Assembly: GCA_903937325.1 (NCBI GenBank)
Contig: CAIZYV010000104.1
Coordinates: 1 to 7,722 of the forward strand
Origin: Candidatus Falkowiibacteriota bacterium
GTDB taxonomy: Bacteria; Patescibacteriota; Patescibacteriia; Patescibacteriales; UBA12465
Direction of reading: 5' to 3'
Length of the DNA stretch: 7,722 nucleotides
Position numbers and translations under genes: made by a program. Positions 1 to 6,202 of this stretch are shown here, piece by piece (within the stretch, counting starts at the first letter, position 1; each line of letters opens with the position of its first letter). The notes beneath the pieces are model-generated. The model worked only from the letters and a program-made list of their open reading frames with translations. It was not told the DNA's origin and did no database searches.

Positions 1-108
1 AGGTTTCTCTGTGTCAAAGGCATAAAAAAAATCAATCCAGCCCCTTTTTTTATCTAGGTGATAGGAAAGGAAAGTAAAGGTTTTAATTTTATTTTTTGGT
101 AGTGCCAT
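1..108 (-). CDS. N-terminal 36 codons of a gene downstream of polA, possibly MurL epimerase (partial)
   Basis: Reading leftwards from an ATG at 108-106, 36 codons are open to the window edge, so this is the start of a gene whose stop lies outside. It begins three bases after the polA stop codon, which implies co-transcription and probably translational coupling; a GGAG in the last polA codons lies about 14 bases upstream and is a weak ribosome binding site. The peptide begins MALPKNKIKTFTF and continues with LSYHLDKKRGWIDFFYAFD. The F-x-F start, a short linker and an aromatic-rich FFYAFD strand recall the first beta strands of MurL, which epimerises the L-Glu of UDP-MurNAc-L-Ala-L-Glu. That assignment comes from remembered family pattern on a very short piece and is weak; the existence of the gene is better supported than its identity. 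Confidence 0.6.
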   Translation of the reverse strand, partial: MALPKNKIKTFTFLSYHLDKKRGWIDFFYAFDTEKP

Positions 109-111
109 ATA

Positions 112-2898
112 CTATTTTAATTCTCCCCAGTTATCGCCCACGGAAGCTTCCACGATTATCGGCACTGATAAAGGCAGGGCGTTTGCCATCAATTTTTTCA
201 AGGGTTCAATATATTGTTCCAGCTTATCCGCTTTCACTTCAAAAATCAATTCATCGTGTACTTGGAGCAAGAGACGAATATCATCTTTTTTATCTTGAAG
301 ATAAGTATTGATATCAAGCATCGCTTGTTTTATCATATCGGCGGCCGTTCCTTGAATAGGCATATTAATTGCCATTCTTTCGGCCGCTCGTCGGATAAGC
401 GCCATTTCTGATTGCATTTCCGGTAAAGGTCTTTTGCGTTTAAAAAGTGTTTCAGCGTAACCTTTATCTAAAGCTTCGGCAATGAAGTTGTCCATCATTT
501 TTTTGACGCCAGGATAGACTTCCAGATAACGGTCGATAAAATCTTTGGCGTCGGCATAACTTATTCCTGCTCCCTGGCTAAGACCGTGCGGTCCTTGTCC
601 GTATAGTATGCCAAAATTAATCGCTTTAGCGGCTCGGCGCATTTCTTTCGTTACCGCTTCTAATGGTACGCCATTAATGGCAGCGGCAGTGGCAGAATGA
701 ATATCTTCTCCGTCGCGGAAAGCGGTTATCATTTTTTCATCTCGGGAAATGTGAGCAGCTAAGCGTAGCTCTATTTGCGAATAATCAAGACTGAGTAGGC
801 GGTAGCCTTTTTCTGCTTGGAAAGCGGCACGAATTTCCTTACCTTCTTCGGTGCGGGTGGGGATATTTTGCAGATTTGGGTCGGTTGAAGATAAGCGCCC
901 GGTGGCAGCAATGCTCTGGTTGAAACTGGTATGAATGCGTCCGTCTTGTGTATTAATCATTAGCGGCAAGGCGAGGACATAAGTATTTTGCAGTTTGCTT
1001 AATTCTCGATATTCCTGGATTAAAGGGATAAGATCATGAGTGCCAATCATCTTCTCTAATTCATCATCGGCAGTCGAAATACCAGTTTTGGTTTTTTTCA
1101 AGCCGCGGCTGTCTAAATGTAAAACTTCAAAAAGAATATGCTGTAGTTGTTTGGGTGAATTAAGATTAAATTCTTGCCCAGATAACTTGTAGGCCTCTTT
1201 TGTCAGGTCGACAAGTCTTTTTTCTAATTTTTTTGATAAGACCGATAATGGTTCCGGGTTAAGTTTAATGCCTCTTTCTTCCATTTCCGCGAGAACTATG
1301 AGCAGTGGTAATTCTAATTCTAAGAAGAGCTTGCTTAGTCCGTTTTTTTTCAGTTCTTGACTAAGAATTTTTTGCAGTTGCCAGGCGCAATCGACGTCTT
1401 CACCGGCATATTGCGCCATTTTTTCGGCCGGCACTTGAGAAAAAGAGATGGCGTCTTTGCCTTTGCCGATTAATTCTTCGGTACTGATTTTTTCCCAGCC
1501 GATTTCGCGGAAGCTGACGCTGTCGAGATTATGCTGCCGATTTTCCGGATTAAGCAGATAAGAGGCAAGCAAGCTATCAAAACTGATACCGCACAGATTG
1601 ATGCCGTTATTTTTTAAGATACGCCAATCAAATTTTAAATTATGACCACATTTTTTGATATCTTCCGCTTCTAAAATTGGCTGCAGTTTTTTCAGCCAAG
1701 TGTGGCCGGATTGTCCGTTTTGTTGATAGCTGAAGAGATCGGCAGTTTTACCGCTCTCGGCTCCGAGATGCAGATAATAAGCTTCTCCCGTCTGCCAGGA
1801 AAAAGAGAGTCCGAGTAGTTTGGCGGTCAGCGGGTCTAAGCCTTCGGTTTCCGTATCAATTGCAAAAGCTTTCTGCTTGTTTAATTCTTTAAAAAACAGA
1901 TTAAAGCTCTCTTCGTCTTTTATCAGTCGATATTTTTTTTCTGTTTGATTGCGGGTGAACTTATCAGTATAAGTTGTTGCCACTGTTTTGTGGTCTTTTT
2001 GATGTAAGTTTTTTAGCTGTTTGAGCTTGCCGAGCAGCGAACGAAATTCTAGTTCTTGAAACAAGGTAGAGGCCTTTTCTTCGTCAAAAGAATCGACTCG
2101 CAGACTCTCCCAATTAATATTTATCGGCGCTTCGCGATTAATAGTCGCCAAGTGTTGGCTTAGATATGCTTGATCTTTGCCGGCTAAAAGTAATTCTTGC
2201 GTTCTTGTTTTAATGTCTTCATTTTTTTCCAGAGCGGCATAAACGCCGTCTAAGGTTTGAAATTTTTGTAATAGCTCCGTCGCACCTTTTTCGCCGATAC
2301 CTTTAACACCGGGAATATTGTCGCTAGCATCACCGCGCAAAGCTTTGTAATCAATAATCTGATCGGGGCGAAGGCCATATCGTTCTTGCACCTCTTTAGC
2401 GCCATAAAGAACGCTTTCATTTAAACCCCGGCTCATTGTGTAAACGCTGGTGCGTTTATCAATTAGCTGTAGAGTATCCATGTCGCCGGTAATGATTATA
2501 CTTTGCCAGTCGGTTTCTGTTTCGGCTTGTTTGGCGATAGTGCCGATGAGATCATCGGCTTCATAACCGTCTAATTCAAAAATTGGGATATCTAAAATTT
2601 TTGCTACTTCTTTTACTAAAGGAATTTGTTCATATAATTCATCCGGCGCTTTTGTGCGCGTGGCCTTATATTCTTTATATTCTTCATGGCGAAAAGTGGG
2701 GGCGGGGCGATCAAGCGTTAATACAGCATATTCCGGTCCCAGTTCTAAAAAAGCTCTCAGGATGAAAGAAGTAAAACCATAAACAGCGTTAACTAGGCGA
2801 CCATCCTTGGTCGTCAAAGTTGTCGGCAGGGCGTGAAAACTGCGGTGGATGAGGGCGTTGCCGTCTATAATTACAAATTTTGCATTATTTTTTTGCAT
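112..2898 (-). CDS. polA: DNA polymerase I
   Basis: Full-length DNA polymerase I of 928 residues, the same length as the E. coli enzyme; it fills gaps and removes RNA primers in replication and repair. Residues 1-300 are the 5'-3' exonuclease/flap nuclease (IIDGN near 10, GYEADDLIG 111-119, ITGDMDTLQ 136-144, RGDASDNIPGVKG 188-200 with the helix-hairpin-helix). Residues 325-515 are the 3'-5' proofreading domain with all acidic motifs kept: DTE 348-350, GHNLKFD 418-424, YAGED 497-501. The polymerase domain shows motif A LDYSQIELR 704-712 (Asp705), O-helix RRAAKAINFGILYG 754-767 (Lys758, Phe762, Tyr766) and motif C QVHDE 879-883 (Asp882), numbered as in E. coli. Phe762 is the usual dideoxy-discriminating residue. 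The ATG at 2898 is chosen because the nuclease strand starts at once and a promoter sits directly upstream; no Shine-Dalgarno is visible. An unfinished gene follows it immediately downstream. Confidence 0.98.
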   Translation of the reverse strand: MQKNNAKFVIIDGNALIHRSFHALPTTLTTKDGRLVNAVYGFTSFILRAFLELGPEYAVLTLDRPAPTFRHEEYKEYKATRTKAPDELYEQIPLVKEVAKILDIPIFELDGYEADDLIGTIAKQAETETDWQSIIITGDMDTLQLIDKRTSVYTMSRGLNESVLYGAKEVQERYGLRPDQIIDYKALRGDASDNIPGVKGIGEKGATELLQKFQTLDGVYAALEKNEDIKTRTQELLLAGKDQAYLSQHLATINREAPININWESLRVDSFDEEKASTLFQELEFRSLLGKLKQLKNLHQKDHKTVATTYTDKFTRNQTEKKYRLIKDEESFNLFFKELNKQKAFAIDTETEGLDPLTAKLLGLSFSWQTGEAYYLHLGAESGKTADLFSYQQNGQSGHTWLKKLQPILEAEDIKKCGHNLKFDWRILKNNGINLCGISFDSLLASYLLNPENRQHNLDSVSFREIGWEKISTEELIGKGKDAISFSQVPAEKMAQYAGEDVDCAWQLQKILSQELKKNGLSKLFLELELPLLIVLAEMEERGIKLNPEPLSVLSKKLEKRLVDLTKEAYKLSGQEFNLNSPKQLQHILFEVLHLDSRGLKKTKTGISTADDELEKMIGTHDLIPLIQEYRELSKLQNTYVLALPLMINTQDGRIHTSFNQSIAATGRLSSTDPNLQNIPTRTEEGKEIRAAFQAEKGYRLLSLDYSQIELRLAAHISRDEKMITAFRDGEDIHSATAAAINGVPLEAVTKEMRRAAKAINFGILYGQGPHGLSQGAGISYADAKDFIDRYLEVYPGVKKMMDNFIAEALDKGYAETLFKRKRPLPEMQSEMALIRRAAERMAINMPIQGTAADMIKQAMLDINTYLQDKKDDIRLLLQVHDELIFEVKADKLEQYIEPLKKLMANALPLSVPIIVEASVGDNWGELK

Positions 2899-2934
2899 AT
2901 CTTTATATTAGCACGAGGCGCATCCGATAGGCAA
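2899..2934 (-). promoter_or_regulatory. Putative polA promoter with extended -10, possibly leaderless
   Basis: Read on the minus strand, TGC TAATAT occupies 2913-2905 and fits the extended -10 pattern TGnTAnnnT. A weak -35, TTGCCT (2934-2929, four of six matches to TTGACA), lies 18 bases upstream. Counting seven bases past the -10 puts the start site at or next to the A of the polA ATG (2898), so the message may be leaderless. This agrees with the absence of a Shine-Dalgarno site. Seen by eye only. Confidence 0.4.
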
Positions 2935-3056
2935 AAGTCGGAACGGTCTTCAAGGGGGCGGTGAAGATAGACTTTATAGCTTAGAGAAAGTTTATTTACA
3001 TCACTTTGCCTAATACCGAAAGAAAAGGCAGAATTAACTCTGTAAACGTACAATTA

Positions 3057-3085
3057 TTGACATAATATATTTAATATGATGTACT
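3057..3085 (+). promoter_or_regulatory. Putative promoter of the orphan-gene cassette
   Basis: A perfect -35 hexamer TTGACA (3057-3062) is followed after 17 bases by TGTACT (3080-3085, four of six matches to TATAAT); TACTAC at 3082-3087 with 19-base spacing is an alternative. The start would be near 3092, giving an untranslated leader of about 150 bases. The -35 is strong and the -10 is mediocre, so the exact start is uncertain. Confidence 0.45.
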
Positions 3086-3136
3086 ACTGCTTGTAAATGT
3101 TCTTTTTCTTTAAAATTGAAAATCAACTTGTGCAAT

Positions 3137-3187
3137 TGGTCATAGCCAAAAGATGCTTAAATATTAGGCATTTCCTGGCTATGACCA
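3137..3187 (+). promoter_or_regulatory. Long leader hairpin (12-bp perfect outer stem)
   Basis: GGTCATAGCCA (3138-3148) and TGGCTATGACC (3176-3186) are perfect inverted repeats, and T3137 pairs with A3187 for a twelfth pair. Inside, a 2x2 internal loop (AA 3149-3150, CC 3174-3175) leads to a seven-pair inner stem (3151-3157 with 3167-3173, including G-U pairs) and a nine-base A/T loop (3158-3166). No U tract follows, so it is not an intrinsic terminator. It lies in the untranslated leader, 59 bases before the start codon of the 195-aa gene. A possible second weak stem follows (CTAA 3188-3191 and TCCG 3202-3205 with CGGATTAG 3209-3216). The function is unknown: RNA stability element, regulator-binding leader, or DNA-level operator. 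Confidence 0.7.
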
Positions 3188-3234
3188 CTAAGGTTCATGG
3201 TTCCGCCTCGGATTAGGGGAAAACTAAAAAGCGC

Positions 3235-3242
3235 AAGGAGGT
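3235..3242 (+). promoter_or_regulatory. Perfect Shine-Dalgarno site of the 195-aa gene
   Basis: AAGGAGGT is fully complementary to the usual 16S anti-Shine-Dalgarno sequence and lies three bases before the ATG at 3246. It fixes that start codon. It stands out because the hydrolase and ddl on the same strand show no such site, and the mur ligase starts by an ATGA overlap. Confidence 0.85.
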
Positions 3243-3245
3243 ATT

Positions 3246-3833
3246 ATGAGCGCAAAAAGTAAATTTGCATCAGCCGATCTGAGCGTCGGAACAATTAACG
3301 CCGTTTCTAAAAAAACCGGCGGGGTTAACATTTTCGAACTAGCTCACAGGTGGCAGAAAAAAGATGGAGTGATTTATTTGTCTGTTACTTCCGATGGCAC
3401 AACCGGTTCCGAGTGGATTGACCGATTAAGAAAGAAAGGTTTCTTAATTGGTGATTATGCTAGAAGTGTGCTCTGTTCGAAAAAATTCAAACCGACCACG
3501 GGTGTAACTACCGAGATTGCCATCCTCGAAGGAGAGCTATTTAACGACAGTGACCGCACTACTAAAAAAATCAATGTTGAAGCCAAAAGACGTAAGCTGA
3601 AGAACATTAGAGTTGAAGCAGCCTGCTTAATTAGCGAAAACTTCTCAGTCGAAGAGTTAAAGGCTATGGATATTTCTTGGATTGTTTTTATGCACAAACT
3701 AATTAATAATCCTGACGGTGATCCTAGCCTGCTTGTTGCAGATCACGGTAGTCGCATTTCCCATTTGTTTTTAGGCTGTGAGACGCCTGGCGGCAAATTT
3801 GTCCGTAGTTGCGGATTTGCATTTGAGTCGTAG
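3246..3833 (+). CDS. Orphan 195-aa protein of unknown function (CPR-type family)
   Basis: I do not know a function. The start is set by the perfect Shine-Dalgarno site, and the gene is monocistronic between its own promoter and terminator. The protein is soluble-looking, with no signal peptide or membrane segment. Its middle (46-125) holds SVTSDGTTGSEWIDRLRKKG, GDYARSVLCS (69-78), FKPTTGVTTEIAILEG (81-96) and a basic stretch KKINVEAKRRKLKN (107-120). An ACLISENFSVEELKAMDISW segment (126-145) follows, then a glycine- and aromatic-rich tail (155-195) with NPDGDPSLL, PGGKFVRSCGFAF. From memory, unverified, similar proteins of unknown function occur in Parcubacteria genomes, sometimes in several copies, with a well-kept core and a more variable tail ending in GFAF. 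The tail recalls the end of C-type-lectin/formylglycine-enzyme-like folds. Its sequence is less T-rich than the flanking genes, so transfer is possible. Confidence 0.85.
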   Translation: MSAKSKFASADLSVGTINAVSKKTGGVNIFELAHRWQKKDGVIYLSVTSDGTTGSEWIDRLRKKGFLIGDYARSVLCSKKFKPTTGVTTEIAILEGELFNDSDRTTKKINVEAKRRKLKNIRVEAACLISENFSVEELKAMDISWIVFMHKLINNPDGDPSLLVADHGSRISHLFLGCETPGGKFVRSCGFAFES

Positions 3834-3837
3834 TTTT

Positions 3838-3885
3838 GAGGCCTTGATTTATAAACACAATGTTTATATATCAAGGCCTTTTGTT
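3838..3885 (+). terminator. Intrinsic terminator of the 195-aa gene
   Basis: AGGCCTTGAT (3839-3848) pairs perfectly with ATCAAGGCCT (3870-3879), and after one T-T mismatch TATAAAC (3850-3856) pairs with GTTTATA (3862-3868) around a five-base loop. TTTTGTT follows at once (3879-3885). It begins five bases after the stop codon. The U tract exists only on the plus-strand side, so it serves this gene alone. Confidence 0.92.
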
Positions 3886-3922
3886 AAAAAATATTCTCTA
3901 TTTTTCTTTCCTGATTATTAGT

Positions 3923-3943
3923 GAGGAGACATTCTAGCTCCTC
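3923..3943. repeat. Short GC-rich inverted repeat
   Basis: GAGGAG (3923-3928) and CTCCTC (3938-3943) form a six-pair stem with a nine-base loop. A T-run (3955-3960) comes only 11 bases after the stem, too far for a normal intrinsic terminator. It could be a decayed terminator or nothing; the surrounding 3886-4030 is otherwise AT-rich with no gene. Confidence 0.3.
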
Positions 3944-4031
3944 GGATGCAATTAATTTTTTCCTAGAGTCTATTTAATATTTGATTTTGTGACCAAGGAT
4001 GGTTTTTATTTTTGCGGGCTTGATTTTATAG

Positions 4032-4061
4032 TTTACTCGGCCTAGGCTGAGATGATATACT
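4032..4061 (+). promoter_or_regulatory. Putative promoter of the hydrolase-mur ligase-ddl operon
   Basis: An extended -10, TGA TATACT (4053-4061, five of six matches in the hexamer), is preceded at 18 bases by TTTACT (4032-4037, four of six matches to TTGACA). The predicted start near 4068 leaves a leader of about 19 bases before the ATG at 4087, with no Shine-Dalgarno site. The spacer is nearly filled by a palindrome listed separately. Confidence 0.55.
4036..4051. promoter_or_regulatory. 16-bp palindrome between -35 and -10 (candidate operator)
   Basis: CTCGGCCTAGGCTGAG is a dyad with seven of eight pairs matching around a perfect GCCTAGGC core. It is the only GC-rich patch in an AT-rich region and sits inside the promoter spacer, the usual place for MerR-type activators and many repressors. 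The binding protein is unknown and no regulator gene is in the window. Confidence 0.45.
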
Positions 4062-4086
4062 AAAAATAAGCTATATCATTTTTTTT
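4052..4086 (+). repeat. AT-rich inverted repeat followed by eight T, abutting the hydrolase start codon
   Basis: ATGATATA (4052-4059) and TATATCAT (4072-4079) are perfect eight-base inverted repeats 12 bases apart, followed by T at 4079-4086 and then the ATG. The left arm overlaps the -10 box, so transcripts from that promoter would contain only the right arm. It might act as a weak terminator for read-through from upstream or as a DNA element; an A/T-only stem makes chance plausible. Confidence 0.35.
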
Positions 4087-4827
4087 ATGCTTAAAAAAGA
4101 GATAATCATTGCTGGTTTGAAAGTAAATTATCTGGTGAGCCAGGATTTTCAAGCTGAACACGCTCTCGTTTTTTTGCCCGGCTGGCAATCGCCGGCTGAT
4201 CTTTTTTGTTCTGTTATGGCCGATACTTCTAATTTGATTGCGCTTAATTTGCCCGGTTGGGGCGGTAGTGAGCGCCCGGAGGCTAGCTGGGGCTTGGCTG
4301 AATATGCGGGGTTTTTACAAGAATTTCTTGGTAAGTTAAACATTAATCATCCCATTTTGATCGGCCATAGCATTGGCGCGGCGGTGGCGGTGGAATATCT
4401 AGATAAATTGGCGTCGGCAAAGAAGCTTATAATTATTGGTGGAGCGATTATTCGAGAGAAATCTTTCAAGACAAATGTTTTTTGGCTGGGAGCGAAGATT
4501 TTCCGTTTTTTCTTGCCTTTTGTTGGCCGGGATTGGCGTCGGCGCTTATCAGCTGGCCTTATTAATTCTGATTATGCTCAGGCCGGTGGTTTAAGTGATA
4601 TTTATCAGCGGCTTATTAAGGAGGACGGGCAAGAGGCTTTTAGGCGTCTACACCTACCAACTGCTCTTATTTGGGGAGAGAACGATCAAGATACCCCTTT
4701 TTCTCAAGCTTTAAGATTAAAAGCAATGCAAAGCACAGCTTCTTTAGATTCTATACCTTTTGCCGGGCATTATTGTTTTTTGGATCAGCCGAGTCTTTTT
4801 AAAGAAGCTATCAATAAATATTTATGA
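4087..4827 (+). CDS. Alpha/beta hydrolase, first gene of the cell-wall operon
   Basis: A 246-residue single-domain alpha/beta-hydrolase fold protein, probably cytoplasmic (no signal peptide). The oxyanion-hole turn reads LPGWQSP (30-36), the strand before it LVFLPG, and NLPGWGGSERP (54-64) is the typical loop after beta 4. The nucleophile elbow is GHSIG (93-97) with Ser95; the acid is Asp200 in WGEND (196-200), and the base is His228 in AGHYCFLDQP. The catalytic triad is therefore complete. A cap region rich in aromatic and basic residues lies at about 125-190. The substrate cannot be read from sequence: esterase, thioesterase or amidase are all possible. It starts at the first ATG after the promoter and ends in an ATGA overlap with the Mur ligase, so the two are translationally coupled, and a role in wall-precursor or lipid-carrier metabolism is an inference from context only. 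Confidence 0.93.
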   Translation: MLKKEIIIAGLKVNYLVSQDFQAEHALVFLPGWQSPADLFCSVMADTSNLIALNLPGWGGSERPEASWGLAEYAGFLQEFLGKLNINHPILIGHSIGAAVAVEYLDKLASAKKLIIIGGAIIREKSFKTNVFWLGAKIFRFFLPFVGRDWRRRLSAGLINSDYAQAGGLSDIYQRLIKEDGQEAFRRLHLPTALIWGENDQDTPFSQALRLKAMQSTASLDSIPFAGHYCFLDQPSLFKEAINKYL

Positions 4828-6194
4828 ATATTTTGCGGTCTTTAATTTATATTTTACAAAGGGAGTCTTATGACGCCAGTCGTTTTTTATCTTTTGTTTA
4901 TCGTGATTGGCGTTTTTGGCAGTATGAAAAAAGACAGTCTATCGACTGGACGCTCAAAGCCCGATTATTGTATATAGTTTTGTGTTTATTACTATTGCTT
5001 ATTTTTACCGTCGGCTTTTATTTTTTGTCTTGGCGCGCATTTTATCTGCTGCTAGTTATTTTACCTGTCTTACCTTTGCTTAGTTTATTGTCTTTAGTTT
5101 TATTATCACCTTTTGATTATTTACTTAAGTATAGGATGATTAGTCGGGCTCAGCATTTTTTGGCAGATAATAAAATTGTCGTTATCGGCATTACCGGTAG
5201 TTACGGTAAAACTAGCTTAAAGGAAACTTTGGCGATTGTTCTTAGTAGCGGCTTTAAAATTGTTAAGACACCAAATAATATCAATACTGATTTGGGCATC
5301 GCCGCCTTTATTCTATCTCATCGACAGGAGCTGGCTGCCGCTGATTTTTTTATCGTGGAAATGGGCGCTTACAAAATTGGAGAAATTGCTAAGACGTGTT
5401 CTTTGGTTAAGCCTCAATATTCTTTTTTAAGTGGTATTAATGAGGCACATCTTGAACGTTTTGGTAGTTTGGAGAATACGATTCACGCCAAGTTTGAATT
5501 AGGTGAGAGAACAGCTAAGAAAGTTATTTTGAATTTTGACGATATTAATATAAGAAACAATTACGTTTCTTTTAAATTGCCGTCTTTTGTTGGTGTTGAT
5601 CATACATTAGCCAGCGATGTGAAAATATTGCCCGATTTCGGCGGTTTATCTTTTCATTATGATGGCGAACTTTTTTCTACTCCTTGGCTTGCCGAACATA
5701 ATATTACTTTAATAATTATGGCTTTGGTTTTAGCCAAAGAACTTGGTTTAGATTTGAAGAAAGCAATTACGCCTCTTGCGACTGCGCCTTTTTTCAAAAA
5801 TCGTTTGGAACCAATTCATAATTACGCCTCTCAACTAATGATCATTGATGATAGTTATAATGGTAATTGGTCCGGATTTGTTAGCGGCCTGTCTGTCCTC
5901 GGCCGCGCCACTGGTCGTAAACTCGTAATTACTCCCGGGCTCGTGGAGCTAGGCGCGGAAAAAGAAAGTCGCCATCGCGCTTTGGCCCGTTTATACGCGG
6001 AAAAAGATCTTGATTTAGTGATTTTGATTAGTAATAGTGCGACTGCTTACATTATTGATGAGTTTCAGAAAATTTCTTTTATCAAATATAAAGTTTATCC
6101 GGATTCTTTGTCTGCTCATAGGGATTTGGCGTCCGTTTTGCGGGCGGGCGATACAATTATTTTTCAAAACGATTGGCCCGATAATTATAAATAA
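4824..6194 (+). CDS. Membrane-anchored MurF-like Mur ligase
   Basis: A 456-residue ATP-dependent Mur ligase, of the class that joins D-Ala-D-Ala to the UDP-MurNAc peptide. In place of the usual MurF N-terminal UDP-binding domain it has a basic amphipathic start and two or three hydrophobic membrane segments (about 46-100). The central ATPase domain has the P-loop GITGSYGKTS (122-131), TPNNINTDLG (149-158), EMGAYKIGEI (179-188) and GINEAHLERFGS (204-215), all MurF-like; the HN pair of AEHN (290-293) is also present. The C-terminal domain has NRLEP (326-330), IDDSYNGN (341-348) and TPGLVELGAE (370-379), matching the MurF IDDSYNANP and GDMLELG regions. The start overlaps the hydrolase stop as ATGA; ddl follows after eight bases. 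Pairing with ddl supports a D-Ala-D-Ala-adding role, but the missing UDP-binding domain leaves the true acceptor open, possibly a lipid-linked one at the membrane. Confidence 0.93.
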   Translation: MNILRSLIYILQRESYDASRFLSFVYRDWRFWQYEKRQSIDWTLKARLLYIVLCLLLLLIFTVGFYFLSWRAFYLLLVILPVLPLLSLLSLVLLSPFDYLLKYRMISRAQHFLADNKIVVIGITGSYGKTSLKETLAIVLSSGFKIVKTPNNINTDLGIAAFILSHRQELAAADFFIVEMGAYKIGEIAKTCSLVKPQYSFLSGINEAHLERFGSLENTIHAKFELGERTAKKVILNFDDINIRNNYVSFKLPSFVGVDHTLASDVKILPDFGGLSFHYDGELFSTPWLAEHNITLIIMALVLAKELGLDLKKAITPLATAPFFKNRLEPIHNYASQLMIIDDSYNGNWSGFVSGLSVLGRATGRKLVITPGLVELGAEKESRHRALARLYAEKDLDLVILISNSATAYIIDEFQKISFIKYKVYPDSLSAHRDLASVLRAGDTIIFQNDWPDNYK

Positions 6195-6202
6195 TTTATT
6201 TT

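Noticed and set aside
96..411. Plus-strand frames of 65-71 codons inside polA, and similar ones at 2583-2765, 4149-4343 and 5236-5430.
   Set aside because: They lie opposite or within conserved coding regions, without start signals or family features.
2871..3053. 60-codon minus-strand reading frame overlapping the polA start.
   Set aside because: It overlaps polA in another frame and covers the likely polA promoter; there is no ribosome binding site or recognisable domain.
3007..3170. TGCCTAATA (3007-3015) is the reverse complement of TATTAGGCA (3162-3170) in the hairpin loop, a possible long-range pairing.
   Set aside because: The first copy lies upstream of the likely promoter, so both would not be on one transcript; nine bases in AT-rich DNA can occur by chance.
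3097..3216. A 39-codon plus-strand reading frame (MFFFFKIENQ...) running through the leader hairpin, a possible leader peptide.
   Set aside because: It has no Shine-Dalgarno site, phenylalanine-rich start only from a T-run, and no regulatory codon pattern; its length is within chance. Kept only as a possibility if the leader proves to be an attenuator.
3455..3697. 80-codon frame antisense to the orphan gene.
   Set aside because: Entirely inside a well-supported gene with its own SD and terminator; composition is that of a shadow frame.
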